From CAYUJH01 sp964394585 (GTDB lineage Bacteria > Bacteroidota > Bacteroidia > Cytophagales > Flammeovirgaceae): 44,360 nucleotides of DNA. Position 1 is the first letter of the stretch; each line of letters begins with the position of its first letter. Positions 27,825-36,217 of the stretch are shown here, piece after piece. The DNA lies in assembly GCA_964394585.1 (NCBI GenBank), contig CAYMYI010000024.1, positions 1 to 44,360 on the forward strand, written 5' to 3'. The notes under the pieces are model-generated. The model searched no databases. It was not told where the DNA came from and was given only the letters and a program-made list of their open reading frames with translations. A program made the position numbers and the translations under genes.

Positions 27825-28832
27825 ATGAAAACAGTAAATGCTTTTGCCGCGCAAGAGGCTGGCGGGAAACTGACCCCATTTCACTATGAGCTGGATGCGC
27901 TGCCCGATGATTCGGTAGATATTAAGGTGCACTATTGCGGTATGTGCCATTCGGACCTCAGCATGCTCGATAACCATTGGGGCATGAGCCAATACCCTTT
28001 TGTGCCCGGTCACGAGGTGGTTGGAGAAGTCGCCGCCGTTGGGAATGCCGTTAAAAATCTTAAAGTTGGCGATAAAGTTGGTTTAGGGTGGTTCTCCGCT
28101 TCGTGTATGCATTGCAACCAGTGTATGGGGGGAAGCCACAACTTATGCCCCTCGGTAGAACAAACCATTGTAGGCAGGCATGGTGGCTTTGCCGATGCGA
28201 TTCGTTGCCATTGGTCGTGGGCGACGCCTTTACCCGAAGGAATTGATATGAGCAAGGCAGGGCCATTGTTCTGTGCAGGAATCACCGTATTCAATCCTAT
28301 CCTAATTGCTGATGTTAAACCAACCGATAAAGTAGGGGTTATCGGAATTGGTGGGCTAGGACACCTTGCTGTGAAGTTTTTAAATAAGTGGGGATGCGAA
28401 GTAACAGCGTTTAGTTCTAATCCCGATAAGAAAGAAAGTATTTTGGCAATGGGAGCGCATAAAGTGGTTAATTCACACGATGCAAGCGAAATGCAAGCCA
28501 TTGCCGGATCGTTAGATTTCATTTTAAATACCACAAACGTATCTCTTGATTGGCCGGGCTATCTGAACGTGCTCGCACCCAAAGGCCGATTGCATACCGT
28601 AGGAGCTGTATTGGAACCCATGGGAATCCCGGCGTTTGGGTTAATCGGAGGAGAAAAATCGTTGTCGGGCAGCCCGTTGGGTAGCCCTGCACTCACCCGA
28701 ACCATGTTGGAGTTTTGTGTGCGCCACGATATCTATCCTACGGTAGAAGAGTTCCCCATGGCAGAGGTAAATCAAGCTATCGACCATATGAAGGCAGGAA
28801 AGGCACGCTATCGCATTGTGCTGAAAGCCTAA
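27825..28832 (+). CDS. Zinc-dependent alcohol dehydrogenase (cinnamyl-alcohol dehydrogenase type)
   Basis: A 335-residue medium-chain dehydrogenase/reductase. Catalytic zinc ligands are in YCGMCHSDL and PGHEVVGEV. The structural-zinc loop has four cysteines spaced as in the family (SCMHCNQCMGGSHNLCP). The Rossmann motif IGIGGLGHLAVKF binds NAD(P). This arrangement matches the YahK/CAD branch, which reduces a range of aldehydes with NADPH. The physiological substrate is unknown. It lies between two terminators and so is monocistronic. Confidence 0.93.
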   Translation: MKTVNAFAAQEAGGKLTPFHYELDALPDDSVDIKVHYCGMCHSDLSMLDNHWGMSQYPFVPGHEVVGEVAAVGNAVKNLKVGDKVGLGWFSASCMHCNQCMGGSHNLCPSVEQTIVGRHGGFADAIRCHWSWATPLPEGIDMSKAGPLFCAGITVFNPILIADVKPTDKVGVIGIGGLGHLAVKFLNKWGCEVTAFSSNPDKKESILAMGAHKVVNSHDASEMQAIAGSLDFILNTTNVSLDWPGYLNVLAPKGRLHTVGAVLEPMGIPAFGLIGGEKSLSGSPLGSPALTRTMLEFCVRHDIYPTVEEFPMAEVNQAIDHMKAGKARYRIVLKA

Positions 28833-28852
28833 GCAATCTGACAGTCGGTTAG

Positions 28853-28885
28853 AAAGCCTCCGAGTAGTATGCGCGGAGGCTTTTT
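28853..28885 (+). terminator. Intrinsic terminator after the alcohol dehydrogenase gene
   Basis: AAGCCTCCG and CGGAGGC(TT) form a 9-base stem with a loop of about 11 bases, followed by a T-run. Confidence 0.9.
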
Positions 28886-28936
28886 CATGCAGAAAGCAGA
28901 AAATCTATCTATCTTCGTTTTTATAAAAAGGAAACT

Positions 28937-29794
28937 ATGAACACCTTACGAAATCTCATTTGCGCATACATATGTTTGATGGTTCTGCCCCTTGCTGCAC
29001 AAAACATCACTTGTACTCAGCAAGATAAAGCGCATTGCCAAGCAACGCTCAATGCATTAGCCTCTTTAGAAGCAAGTTCGATGGGAGCCGCTGCTACCAA
29101 AATCGGAAAACTATTTTTGCAAACGCCTTACGTTGCTAAAACTTTGGAGGTGAATGGGGCAGAGGAAAAGTTAGTAGTGAATTTACAAGGGCTCGATTGT
29201 ACCACATTTCTTGAAAATGTAGTAGTGTTTGCACAACTGTGGCAAACCCAACACCTTACCTTCGAAGCCTACACGCAAGCGTTGCAACATCTGCGCTACC
29301 GCAACGGCGAATTGGATGGTTACCCATCGCGTTTGCATTATTTCAGCGAGTGGATTGCCAACAACGCTGCAAAAGGAATCATTTCCGATATCACTCAGGC
29401 GCTTGGGGGAGTACCGTACACGAAGGCTATCAATTTTATGAGTACCCACCGAAAGAGTTATCCTTCGCTTGCCAACGATGACTACTACAGCGACATCCAA
29501 CAGCGCGAAGAGTGGTTAAATCAACAACCCCGTTATTTCATCCCGAAGGAAAACATAGCGGCAGTAGAACAACAGATTGAAGAAGGCGATTTGATTGCCC
29601 TGACCACCTCTATTAATGGGCTCGACATTTCGCATGTGGGTATTGCTACTTGGCAGAACGGTCGCTTGCATTTACTGCACGCTTCCTCCGCACAAAAAGA
29701 AGTAGTCATTACAGACCAACCCTTAGCAGAATATATACAGAGCGTGAAAAGTCAATCGGGTATCATGGTAATGCGTTTGCAGCCTATCGAATGA
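28937..29794 (+). CDS. DUF1460 protein (N-acetylmuramoyl-L-alanine amidase-like)
   Basis: A 285-residue exported protein with a signal peptide (about residues 1-21, ending LPLAAQ). The DUF1460 core is clear: LQGLDCTTFLENVVVFA carries the putative catalytic cysteine, and LDISHVGIATW the histidine. Between them lies the RLHYFSEWIANN segment. DUF1460 has an NlpC/P60-like papain fold and is described as amidase-like, suggesting a role in trimming or recycling peptidoglycan in the periplasm. Length is usual. TATCTTCG 20 bases before the start differs from the -7 consensus by one base. It is convergent, 5 bases apart, with the Omp85 fusion gene. Confidence 0.9.
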   Translation: MNTLRNLICAYICLMVLPLAAQNITCTQQDKAHCQATLNALASLEASSMGAAATKIGKLFLQTPYVAKTLEVNGAEEKLVVNLQGLDCTTFLENVVVFAQLWQTQHLTFEAYTQALQHLRYRNGELDGYPSRLHYFSEWIANNAAKGIISDITQALGGVPYTKAINFMSTHRKSYPSLANDDYYSDIQQREEWLNQQPRYFIPKENIAAVEQQIEEGDLIALTTSINGLDISHVGIATWQNGRLHLLHASSAQKEVVITDQPLAEYIQSVKSQSGIMVMRLQPIE

Positions 29795-29799
29795 GATGC

Positions 29800-32700
29800 T
29801 TAAAATAAAAAGCCAATTCGAAAGAAAAAACTGCGTTCGCCGCTAACAGCTTTGGCGTAATCTGCCGATAGGAGCGTTTGAGGAAGGAGGTAAACCCAAA
29901 GCCCTCCGCCATAACTGCGATGCAACCCCGATTCTACAGCAAAGCGTTGTAACGCTTCTGCCGATTCGATGAGCGATAAATCTGTGGGGGTATTAGACCA
30001 AACTCTGCCCATATCGTGCAATAGCAAGGCGCCGAACGTACCGGCTACCACAGGCATTCTGAAATTGAACAACCGAGTGCGTACCTCGGTATTTTGGTAG
30101 AAACTGTAGTCGCCTGCGAAACGATACTGCCGATAACCGCGCAGGTTGTGTAAACCACCTAACTGATTGGATTGGTAAAATTCAAACGTACCAAAATTAG
30201 CAGCGCCTCCTACGCGCAAAGCAAGGATGGTTTTTAGAGAATTGCCAAAACTGGTAAACCATGCCACATTGCCCTTTAGCTGAGTATAGTTCAATGCATC
30301 GGCATCTAAATGCTTTGTAACTTGATATTGCACCTCTCCTCGAAGTCCTTTTTCAGGAAACACCCTTTGGTTGCGTGTATCTGCTGTATAACGCACATAA
30401 GCAGTGGCAAAATGCCTTCTGTTCCCCAATAAAGGCAGACCCTCCACAGGGTCTTGCTCGGCAAATTTCAAAATGAACCGAGGATTTTCTGAGGTGTTGA
30501 ACCGTTCGCTCACCATTACCGAGTGATAAACGCCACCGATGGCTAGGGTGTGAATTTTGCTACGCCAACTACGTTGGAGGCTACCATCTACCAACCACTC
30601 TGAGAAACGTGTGCGATAGTGTTGAGCGTCGAGTTCTCTTTTTTCTTGGTTTGAAATAGTCTGGTTTCCAAACCCATAGAAGAAACGAGTAAAGCCAGGC
30701 TCGTTTAATTTTCCATGCAGTATTAAATCCCAGTTACCGATCCACTCTGTAAATTCTCCTTTATAATAAAAATGATAAGAAGAAGTCCGAGGAGCGAAAT
30801 TAGCGGCTAAGGTGTGTTTTTGGGCATAAGGTTCTTTCTGGAAGCCTTGTAATGTAAGTGTAATTCCTCCGCCTAACATAAATCCGTCGTCGGGATTAAA
30901 TCCTGAAAATAGGAGAGGGGCTATCATATGAAATTGGGGACTGTACCGATTGTACCCATCCGTAAATCGGTAGCTCGATTTGCGGAGCCTTGCCTTAGCA
31001 TGTTGCATGGTTTGCCGTTCCCCCGGCTGAAATACATAAAAAGGCTTTGGGCGGGCATTGTTCCAAGTCTGCATTTGGTTATTGCCCCTTCCTCCCACAA
31101 TGCGCAACCGAATGGGAAGCGGCGTTGCATTCATTTTTCGGAAAATATCTTCGCCATCGAAACCATAAAGACGTATTTCTTTGGTTTCTTCGGCTAGAAA
31201 TACTCGCTGATACGTGATAAAATCGTGGTTTTCGGCGTCGGCAGAACGGTACATGCTGACCTCGACCTCGTCGCCGGGGAGCGGTTCAATCTCTATAATT
31301 TCATTCTCATGGCTTCCGAGGACTTCTACCCGACGGCTTAGGTGTTGGTACCACTCGCGTGCTTCGCTTTGCAGTTGGTTTCTGCGTTGTTGCAACGTAG
31401 AAAGCAAGAATTCACCTTGCGCGGCTAGAGCATTTTTAGGAAGCTCTTGCAGGCAAGCCGCTAACACCGAATCGGTAAGCGTTTGTTGAATGTTTTGGAG
31501 CTCCCGTTCCCACTCCGCCCAAGTAAGTTGGGACAGCAATTGCCGGTCGAGGTAGCGGGCATGGTAAAAGAAAGTTGGGACATCGCGGATGCTAGGTTGT
31601 AGCCCTTGTAGCCAAGGTTTTGCCCATCGCCTGCTTAGGATGGCATACAGTGGATTCTCGGAACGATACAAGGCAANNNNNNNNNNAAAATCGTGCGTAA
31701 GAAATAGGGGCTCGTAGTGGGTAAACCCGATGATATCACGCTTGGGCAACCATGCTATGTTGGCTTCGTTGCGTTGTGGGTTTGCTACGAGCAAATCGAG
31801 TAATCTATGGCGCAAATACCTGATTTGGTTAACGCTGTGTTCATCGTCGTGCTGAACTTTGCGGAGCATTTTTTCGGTAGAAATTGCCGAACTTACCACC
31901 GGGGTAAGCCAGCAAATTCGGTTTGAAAATGCCTGTAAATAGTTGCCAAGTTGTGGCGTAGGGACTACATAAACGAGCGAAGGTTGGGGCGATTCGAGCG
32001 CTAATTTTTTTGCCAAAGTGGCTACCACTTTAGGGGCATATGGATAAAACGCTGTGAGGTCTGAAGTGCCCGTTTGAGGGCTAAAAAGCCCTTTTAACTC
32101 GGGGGGTGCGGCATCTTCGGGGAACCGTTCGAGAGTGGTAAGATGGTATGTCTTGCCATCGCCTCCTTGTAGCAATAAACGCCGAACCATATGCCCACCC
32201 ACACGCCGAACAACCGTTAGCCCTTGCTTATCTTTTGAAAAATCGAGAATAGGGATGTCTTCCACCGGGCTGTTCCAAGTGGCAGCATAGTTTTTCGACT
32301 GCCGAGGCAACGGTTTACGGGTTGGTTTGGCTTGCACTTGTTGCTTGCGCATTAGATATGTTGCCAACCGGTTACTTACTTTGTTGTCTTGATATTTTAA
32401 AGGAAAAACCGTTTCGAACAGACGTTTCCCCGACGAATTATAGAAGGTGAGTTTGGCTTTTTTTCCTGAGTAAAAATCGAGCCTACCAAACCCCGAAGCA
32501 GCGTGTGCAAAGCCTGAAGCCTTTCGATGCACTGGGCTTGGGGTACCAGCCGATCCGCTCTGAATCAAATAGCTGTGTTCGGTAGCCTGAAATTGTAGAG
32601 AAGCCTCGTGTCCGGCTAGGTAAATAGCACCAGGATATGCTTGCAATGTAGCTTTGAGCGCATTGCGGAAGAGTCGATATCTAGAGTTTTGAGCATCTTG

Positions 32701-33537
32701 CACATCGCCTAAAATTTTGCGATATGCTACATAGGCACTCCCCAACACAGGCAGGGGCACGTAAGCTTTAGGGAAATAAGAGGTAAACGGGAATACATGC
32801 GTTTTAAAAGGATGATACCCTCCATGTTCGCCCTGTGCTTCAAGTGGATGATGCCCCACGAGAACCACTTGTTTGTAGCGGTTTCGAGCCAGCATATCTT
32901 TCAATAAAATAAGTACATCGGCTTCGTTGGTAGCTGCACAGTGTTGGTTTTCGTTTTGGCGATTCCACTCGTGTAGCCACCATTGCGTGTTGAGGAAAAT
33001 AAGCGTGAGGTCTTTGTTCACCGAAACTTTTATAGGTTCGGGGCATGCTTGGTAGGGCAGTAGCGTGGTGTCGTTAGTAAGGCGTTGCAAGTAGTTGCCC
33101 AGCATTTGCACCCGTTCTAGTCCTGCCCTGCCTCCATCGGCCCATTCGTAATTGCCAGCAACCGCATACCACGGCGATTGCACTTTCCGAAGCATTTCTA
33201 AGATGCTACGCCAGCGCTCTTGAGCCGCTGCGTAGTGCTTCCCTTTAAGTGCCATTCCTTTGGGTGGAGAAAGATTGCCTAACAGCAGCAGCGTGTTTTC
33301 ATGGCTACATGCTTGGGCTTTTTCTACCATTGCATGAATAGTAGCCGTAAGTGTATCGGGCGTTTTACCGCCGCCGCCTAAGAAAAATAGCGTATGCTGC
33401 GGGTTTCCTAGTGTATCACTTTGCACAGACGACGCAAGATCGACCCCGACTTGCCGAAAGGTAGTACATGCCGAGGTAACGCCTAATAGAGTTACGCAGC
33501 TAAACAACACAAGGTACGATTGGCATCCTTTCATCAT
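29800..33537 (-). CDS. Metallophosphoesterase-like domain fused to Omp85/BamA-type barrel
   Basis: About 1245 residues, crossed by a ten-N gap at 31677-31686. The frame is open to 33621 but the paired ATGs at 33537/33534 avoid overlapping truA and begin a signal sequence with a weak lipobox (VTSAC). Residues about 45-350 resemble calcineurin-type phosphoesterases (NTQWWLHEW, VGHHPLEAQGEHGGYH, AGHEASLQF). A middle region follows. The last 370 residues or so are a surface-antigen (Omp85/D15) barrel with NLRGYRQYRFAG and a terminal aromatic (FFFRIGFLF). Several metal ligands of the phosphoesterase are replaced (Gly55, Asn88, Tyr130, Ala312), so this domain is probably inactive. It follows truA by 4 bases. 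Confidence 0.8.
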   Translation of the reverse strand: MMKGCQSYLVLFSCVTLLGVTSACTTFRQVGVDLASSVQSDTLGNPQHTLFFLGGGGKTPDTLTATIHAMVEKAQACSHENTLLLLGNLSPPKGMALKGKHYAAAQERWRSILEMLRKVQSPWYAVAGNYEWADGGRAGLERVQMLGNYLQRLTNDTTLLPYQACPEPIKVSVNKDLTLIFLNTQWWLHEWNRQNENQHCAATNEADVLILLKDMLARNRYKQVVLVGHHPLEAQGEHGGYHPFKTHVFPFTSYFPKAYVPLPVLGSAYVAYRKILGDVQDAQNSRYRLFRNALKATLQAYPGAIYLAGHEASLQFQATEHSYLIQSGSAGTPSPVHRKASGFAHAASGFGRLDFYSGKKAKLTFYNSSGKRLFETVFPLKYQDNKVSNRLATYLMRKQQVQAKPTRKPLPRQSKNYAATWNSPVEDIPILDFSKDKQGLTVVRRVGGHMVRRLLLQGGDGKTYHLTTLERFPEDAAPPELKGLFSPQTGTSDLTAFYPYAPKVVATLAKKLALESPQPSLVYVVPTPQLGNYLQAFSNRICWLTPVVSSAISTEKMLRKVQHDDEHSVNQIRYLRHRLLDLLVANPQRNEANIAWLPKRDIIGFTHYEPLFLTHDFXXXXALYRSENPLYAILSRRWAKPWLQGLQPSIRDVPTFFYHARYLDRQLLSQLTWAEWERELQNIQQTLTDSVLAACLQELPKNALAAQGEFLLSTLQQRRNQLQSEAREWYQHLSRRVEVLGSHENEIIEIEPLPGDEVEVSMYRSADAENHDFITYQRVFLAEETKEIRLYGFDGEDIFRKMNATPLPIRLRIVGGRGNNQMQTWNNARPKPFYVFQPGERQTMQHAKARLRKSSYRFTDGYNRYSPQFHMIAPLLFSGFNPDDGFMLGGGITLTLQGFQKEPYAQKHTLAANFAPRTSSYHFYYKGEFTEWIGNWDLILHGKLNEPGFTRFFYGFGNQTISNQEKRELDAQHYRTRFSEWLVDGSLQRSWRSKIHTLAIGGVYHSVMVSERFNTSENPRFILKFAEQDPVEGLPLLGNRRHFATAYVRYTADTRNQRVFPEKGLRGEVQYQVTKHLDADALNYTQLKGNVAWFTSFGNSLKTILALRVGGAANFGTFEFYQSNQLGGLHNLRGYRQYRFAGDYSFYQNTEVRTRLFNFRMPVVAGTFGALLLHDMGRVWSNTPTDLSLIESAEALQRFAVESGLHRSYGGGLWVYLLPQTLLSADYAKAVSGERSFFFRIGFLF
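31677..31686. other. Assembly gap (ten N) inside the Omp85 fusion gene
   Basis: Exactly ten N, near codon 618 of the fusion. The frame happens to stay open across it, but the true length is unknown, so the middle region could be missing an unknown number of residues. Confidence 0.95.
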
Positions 33538-33541
33538 CGCA

Positions 33542-34294
33542 TTATAAAAATATACTAGAAGGATAGCCCACTTCGCATAAAAAAAGTCCATGCGCAGGTG
33601 CAGCAGTTCGATTTGGAGCAAATTGCCGAGCTTCTAATTCAACCTGAAAATCTTTGATACTTTTTTTGCCCGAGCCAACATGAACCAACTCCCCTACGAT
33701 AAGGCGCACCATGCCTCTTAAAAAGCGATTTGCTTTTATATGAAAAACAGCCGAAGAGATACCGGTTTTTTCCCAATTGGCGTGGGTTACATCACAGCGA
33801 AAATGATCGTTTTGTGTATGCGTTTTGCAAAACGATTCGAAATCCTCCCATTGTGTAAGCAGTTGCGCTGCCTCGTTCATGGCGTCAAAATTAAGTGAAG
33901 GCTTCACCCACCAGGCGGTATCGAGCAAGAACGGATTTTTTACAGTGCTGATGTGATATTCGTAGCGTCGGAATGTAGCATCGAAACGAGCATGTGCTTC
34001 AGGGACTACCTCTAAAACCCTGGAAATACCGATGGTATCGGGCAGAAAGGCATTGAGCTTATATTGAATTTGTTCGGGGGGCAAATCAGAAGTAGTATCA
34101 AAGTGTGCAAATTGTTGACGGCAATGGACTCCTGTATCGGTTCTGCCACTACCCACCACGTAGATTTCCTCACGTAGCAGTTTCTGAAGGCAGTCGTTCA
34201 ATATTTCTTGCACCGTGATGGCGTTGGGCTGTACTTGCCAGCCATGGTAAGGCTTACCGTGATAGGCGATTTCTAGAAAGTATCGTTTTTTCAT
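33542..34294 (-). CDS. truA: tRNA pseudouridine(38-40) synthase TruA
   Basis: A 250-residue enzyme that makes pseudouridine at positions 38-40 of the tRNA anticodon arm. The catalytic aspartate is in GSGRTDTGVHCRQQ, and the N-terminal strand MKKRYFLEIAYHGKPYHGWQ is typical. Further conserved pieces are FDATFRRYEYHI and FLRGMVRLIVGELVHVG. The frame is open to 34462, but the extra 56 codons are not TruA-like and the ATG at 34294 gives the usual length. The Omp85 fusion gene follows 4 bases downstream. Confidence 0.95.
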   Translation of the reverse strand: MKKRYFLEIAYHGKPYHGWQVQPNAITVQEILNDCLQKLLREEIYVVGSGRTDTGVHCRQQFAHFDTTSDLPPEQIQYKLNAFLPDTIGISRVLEVVPEAHARFDATFRRYEYHISTVKNPFLLDTAWWVKPSLNFDAMNEAAQLLTQWEDFESFCKTHTQNDHFRCDVTHANWEKTGISSAVFHIKANRFLRGMVRLIVGELVHVGSGKKSIKDFQVELEARQFAPNRTAAPAHGLFLCEVGYPSSIFL

Positions 34295-34421
34295 AGAAGA
34301 AGCGTTCTGTAAATGGCTTTCCGACGAAATTACATCTATTTTTATAACGAGATTTACATGATTTGAGGAATTTCGTATTCCGTTGTCCTTTTTTAAAGGG
34401 AAGATAAGTTCCGTATTCGCT

Positions 34422-35546
34422 ATGCAAATTTTGATTGCACCTAATTCGTTTCGTGGTAGCATAAATGCTTTGGAAGTGGCTCAAGCCTTGGCAGAAGGGT
34501 TGCAACAGGTTAGCCCTTCTTTCACGATTGATGTGCTACCCATTGCAGACGGGGGCGATTATTTTGCAACCGTACTTACCCAGCACTTCGGGGGAACGCT
34601 ACAAGTTACCCAAACCGTAGACCCCCTCGGTAGGCCCATAGAAGCGCATTGGGGGTTGGTAAACGGGCGCGCTTTTGTAGAAGTTGCCCAGGCTTCGGGT
34701 ACGCACCGGCTGGTTACTGCTGAGTTAGCACCCTTGGAAGTAAGCTCATACGGCACTGGCATGCTCATGAAAGCTGCCTTGGAAAAAGGATGCAAAGAAA
34801 TGATGCTGGGCTTAGGAGGCAGTGCTACTGTAGATGGTGGAATGGGCATTTTACATGCCTTAGGAATTCGCTTTTTAGATGCTCGGGGCAACGAACTTTC
34901 GGCAAGTGGTACAGCTACTGGCAACATCGCAACCGTTGATTTGCAAGGGCTGATGCCTCAAGTAGCAGAATGTAGCATTACGTTAGTATGCGATGTAGAG
35001 AACCCTTTGCTAGGAAAAGAAGGGGCAGCTTCCGTATTTGGGCCGCAAAAAGGTGCTACGAAAGCACAAGTTGCTCAGCTAGAGCAAAATTTAACGCACT
35101 TCGCCAATATAACGCAGCAAGTAACAGGGATATCCGTTGGGCGGTTACCTCATGGCGGGGCTGCCGGAGGAATTGCCGCATTTCTCCATGCATACTTAGG
35201 TGCAGAAATGAAGCCTGGCACCGAAACAGTGCTCGATGTATTACAGTTTGACCGCCACCTTGCTCAAGCCGATTTGGTTATCACAGGAGAAGGAAAGCTC
35301 GATGCGCAAACCCTCAATGGGAAGGGACCGCATGGTATTGCACAGCGAGCGAAGCAAAAAGGGAAAAAAGTAATAGGAGTAGCAGGGGCGATTCCCCGGG
35401 AAAACCTCTCGGCTTTCAGCGATTTTGATGCGCTCGTTTCCATTTGCGACCGACCCATGCCGCTTGAAGAAGCCATGCAATACGCCCCCGAACTGTTGCG
35501 AAATACAGGCTATCGCCTCGGGCAGTGGGTTATGCTCCTTCGGTAA
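34422..35546 (+). CDS. Glycerate kinase (GarK/GlxK family)
   Basis: A 374-residue glycerate kinase that phosphorylates D-glycerate with ATP, feeding glycolysis. Family motifs: MQILIAPNSFRGSINALEVA at the start, LPIADGGDYFA, LGLGGSATVDGGMG, the HGGAAGGIAAF segment, and VITGEGKLDAQTLNGKGPHG near residue 290. The in-frame ATG at 34383 would add 13 residues; the ATG at 34422 fits the family. Members make 2- or 3-phosphoglycerate; which one applies here cannot be read from the sequence. The last 17 bases overlap the convergent gamma carbonic anhydrase gene. Confidence 0.93.
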   Translation: MQILIAPNSFRGSINALEVAQALAEGLQQVSPSFTIDVLPIADGGDYFATVLTQHFGGTLQVTQTVDPLGRPIEAHWGLVNGRAFVEVAQASGTHRLVTAELAPLEVSSYGTGMLMKAALEKGCKEMMLGLGGSATVDGGMGILHALGIRFLDARGNELSASGTATGNIATVDLQGLMPQVAECSITLVCDVENPLLGKEGAASVFGPQKGATKAQVAQLEQNLTHFANITQQVTGISVGRLPHGGAAGGIAAFLHAYLGAEMKPGTETVLDVLQFDRHLAQADLVITGEGKLDAQTLNGKGPHGIAQRAKQKGKKVIGVAGAIPRENLSAFSDFDALVSICDRPMPLEEAMQYAPELLRNTGYRLGQWVMLLR

Positions 35547-36048
35547 ACCATTGGGCATACATGGGGTAATTATTAGCCGTACGCGAAAAAACTTCGCGGA
35601 GCGTGTCGTCAATCTTCTTTACTTTCTTAGCCGGAACGCCTGCATAGATATAGCCACTTTCTACTACTGTATTAGCAAGCACTACCGCACCCGCGGCAAC
35701 GATAGCTTCGGATTCTACCACAGCATTATCCATTACTACGGCATTCATGCCAATCAGCACTCTGTCGTGTAGCGTGCATCCGTGTATGGTAGCATTGTGG
35801 CCAACTGAAACCTCATTTCCAATCGAAGTAGCAGCTTTTTGGTATGTGCCATGCACTACCACTCCATCTTGTATATTAGTTTTGTTTCCGATGGTAATTC
35901 GATTAACATCACCACGGAGCACCGCATTGAACCATACGCTGCATTGATTGCCCATGCTAACCTCGCCTACTAGCGTAGCATTTTCAGCGAAAAAACAGTC
36001 AATCCCCCATGTAGGGGTAAATCCTCTTACTGATTTAATAAGTGCCAT
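35530..36048 (-). CDS. Gamma carbonic anhydrase-like left-handed beta-helix protein
   Basis: A 172-residue hexapeptide-repeat protein of the gamma carbonic anhydrase/PaaY/YrdA group. It has ENATLVGEVSMGNQCSVWFN, then VLRGDVNRITIGNKTNIQDG, and the three metal-ligand histidines in VVVHGTY, VSVGHNA and TIHGC. The C-terminal helix follows AGVPAKKVKKI. Many members bind zinc, but carbonic anhydrase activity is shown for few, so the activity is uncertain. The start at 36048 is chosen because the 20 extra codons to 36108 are not family-like. Confidence 0.92.
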   Translation of the reverse strand: MALIKSVRGFTPTWGIDCFFAENATLVGEVSMGNQCSVWFNAVLRGDVNRITIGNKTNIQDGVVVHGTYQKAATSIGNEVSVGHNATIHGCTLHDRVLIGMNAVVMDNAVVESEAIVAAGAVVLANTVVESGYIYAGVPAKKVKKIDDTLREVFSRTANNYPMYAQWFTEGA

Positions 36049-36142
36049 AACTATAAAAATTTCAGTTTTTTTAAATAATTGGTAAAATGACGGATAATTA
36101 ACTTGCAAACTATTTAATCCTGTTAAACTTATTTGAACATAG

Positions 36143-36172
36143 TTTCGCTCTTAATTGTAGGGATTACTTTTG
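36143..36172 (+). promoter_or_regulatory. Putative promoter of the aspartate kinase gene
   Basis: TACTTTTG at 36165-36172 matches TAnnTTTG exactly, and TTTC (36143-36146) lies 18 bases upstream as a near-match to the -33 TTTG. It is 45 bases before the start codon. Confidence 0.45.
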
Positions 36173-36217
36173 AGGTATCAAATTGATTATATACCGCAAA
36201 ACGCACAAAACTAGCTT

